From Brachynemurus nebulosus (Eukaryota > Arthropoda > Insecta > Neuroptera > Myrmeleontidae), in NCBI GenBank assembly GCA_035578155.1, contig JAPWDM010000017.1:4104482-4168481 (forward strand): a stretch of DNA of 64,000 bases, given 5' to 3'. The notes below the pieces were generated by a model. It ran no database searches, was not told the DNA's origin, and saw nothing but the letters and a program-made list of their open reading frames with translations. Shown one piece after another: positions 61,136 through 64,000 of this stretch. The position numbers and the translations under genes are program-made. Numbering within the stretch: position 1 is the stretch's first letter; every line of letters starts with the position of its first letter.

Positions 61136-61630
61136 AAATAAAATACCCCTGTCGCAGCATCCTGCATAACATAGCGAATTTCCATTTACAAAAGTACGTT
61201 TTTCTCGGAAACTAGTTGATATAGAGTAATTGTAAATAAAAAAAACCTTTTTTATGTGATTTTTCCGCCTCATTCCGCCAAATTTTTTTCACGAAAAATG
61301 TTTAAAACTCCGTAAACGTTTTCACGAAATTTCTTAAAAATAACATGTTCTTGAGTTATCGTGCGGACACTTACTAAACATATATATAAATGTGCCCGCA
61401 CGATAATTCAAGAACGAAACATGTTATTTTTAAGAAATTTCGTGAAAACGTTTACGGGGTTTTGGACATTTTTCGTGAAAACAATTTGGCGGAATGAGGC
61501 AGAAAAATCACATAAAAAAGGTTTTTTTTATTTACAATTACTCTATATCAACTAGTTTCCGAGAAAAACGTACTTTTGTAAATGGAAATTCGCTATGTTA
61601 TGCAGGATGCTGCGACAGGGGTATTTTTTA
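61136..61630. repeat. 495-bp palindrome with ~235-bp arms
   Basis: 61136-61370 and 61391-61630 are inverted copies around a 20-nt loop. Both outer ends carry the conserved CTGCGACAGGGGTATTTT motif, and both inner ends carry GTGCGG(G)CAC. Landmarks: ACTCTATATCAACTAG, TTTCACGAAATTTCTTAAAA. Right after it, the outer 100 bp is repeated once more (to 61730). Confidence 0.9.
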
Positions 61631-61749
61631 TTTACAATTACTCTATATCAACTAGTTTCCGAGAAAAACGTACTTTTGTAAACGGAAATTCGCTATGTGA
61701 TGCAGGATGCTGCGACAGGGGTATCTTATGTAATTTTTTCTTCTCTTTT

Positions 61750-63249
<1,500 letters not shown>

Positions 63250-63259
63250 GAGTGAATAT

Positions 63260-63355
63260 TATTTTCGGTTTCTAGGGACCTCAAAACAAACTGCCATGGT
63301 CCCGGGTTTAAGTCGCGTCATGACACTGGCTGTAATAGCTGAATTCCATTCTTGA
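63260..63355 (-). repeat. Small dispersed CAGCTATTACAG repeat
   Basis: TTATTTTCGGTTTCTAGGG then CGTCATGACACTGGC and TAATAGCTGAATTCC. Near-duplicate of 63655-63780. Confidence 0.65.
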
Positions 63356-63371
63356 ACGACTTTCAAGTTTT

Positions 63372-63548
63372 CAAAAATTTTTGAATAAGTGGAAATTTGG
63401 CAAAAAAAATAATTTTTTTCAAGAACAAAACCAATGTTCCTGGCATCCGACGTGTCTGGCTGACAAACTCACCCAAGGGTTTGGGACTTCCAATGTTTTC
63501 ACCAAGTTTCGTAAAAATTGGATACTTCGTTCGAGAGTTATCGCGCGG
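63372..63548 (+). repeat. GTGCGGACAC-type repeat, second copy
   Basis: About 90% similar by eye to 61770-61957, ending TTATCGCGCGGACAC before CA repeats. Confidence 0.8.

Positions 63549-63645
<97 letters not shown>
63549..63645. repeat. (CA)n(TA)n compound microsatellite
   Basis: CA to about 63574, then TA with one ACATA interruption to about 63645. Confidence 0.95.
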
Positions 63646-63646
<1 letters not shown>

Positions 63647-63654
63647 ATTTTAGT

Positions 63655-63780
63655 GACTATTATTTTCGGTTTCTAGGGACTTCAAAACAAATTTCTGCCA
63701 TAGTCCCGGGCTCAGGTCATGCCCCCCGCGTCATGACAGTGGCTGTAATAGCTGAATTCCATTCTGGAAATTTTATCATA
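63655..63780 (-). repeat. Small dispersed CAGCTATTACAG repeat
   Basis: Second copy within 400 bp of 63260-63355, same orientation, with a GC-rich CCCGGGCTCAGGTCATGCC stretch. A third, partial end (TAATAGCTGAATTCC) is at 63822. Confidence 0.65.
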
Positions 63781-63849
63781 TATTTATGTTAACTTTCAAA
63801 ATAATCCCCTGTATATGTTAAATAATAGCTGAATTCCATTCTGGAAATT

Positions 63850-64000
63850 CGCTAAAATTAAAGACTTGTTTACATAAAAATCGTTGTTTACTTTAAAAAT
63901 TTTCTCACCTAGACTGTATATGTATATACAACACACACAAACCGTACGCATAAAGGTAGTACGGATAATGAAATGGTCTTGTACCCTTATATGTACACAA
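63850..64000. other. No gene recognised
   Basis: Unassigned end of the window. Confidence 0.5.

Overview
The window is AT-rich eukaryotic, probably insect, DNA. It has long TA microsatellites, poly(A)-tailed LINE insertions, TIR transposons with typical eukaryotic target duplications, and a spliced transposase fragment. The encoded proteins are I/Jockey-type LINE, pogo/Tigger and Merlin types, all common in arthropods. I found no convincing host gene, rRNA, intact tRNA, operon or CRISPR array. One assembly gap of 100 N lies inside a TA microsatellite at 5247-5346.

Layout. 1-7166: Harbinger-like and Tc1/mariner-like MITEs, an inverted duplication, a 30-bp perfect palindrome and a short LINE/SINE-like element. 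7167-13984: a complete, apparently intact LINE with a gag-like ORF1, an endonuclease/RT/RNase H ORF2, a poly(A) tail and a 12-bp target duplication. 14075-15575: a hAT-type MITE carrying a nested hairpin element. 16398-20147: a tandemly duplicated non-coding repeat (here 'family A') with three tail units. 20160-26700: mostly unassigned DNA with a clean Harbinger-type MITE. 26700-31500: elements with a 120-bp repeat, a 1.7-kb element inserted between two TA arrays, and another family A copy. 34400-36264, 39268-40415, 61136-61630 and 62147-63249: large palindromes. 38438-39105: a broken Merlin transposase. 41460-43774: a second hairpin element and a five-period 120-bp satellite. 48665-49106: a broken, spliced transposase fragment. 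50337-52547: an intact pogo/Tigger transposon. 53606-59242: hAT, Harbinger-like, mariner-like and TTAA-type MITEs. 59940-64000: further nested repeats.

The window reads as layered transposon history. Only two elements look capable of making functional proteins: the LINE at 7167-13984 and the Tigger at 50337-52547. They could mobilise relatives elsewhere but nothing shows that they act together. The most notable structures are a run of about ten GC-rich stem-loops in the LINE 3' UTR, three of which share a CTTTAC apical loop, and a perfect hairpin across the ORF1 stop codon just upstream of ORF2. Also notable are a PCNA-binding-type motif at the end of the Tigger transposase, and an internal empty site that proves a TA target duplication. 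All repeat boundaries were read by eye and may be off by several bases.
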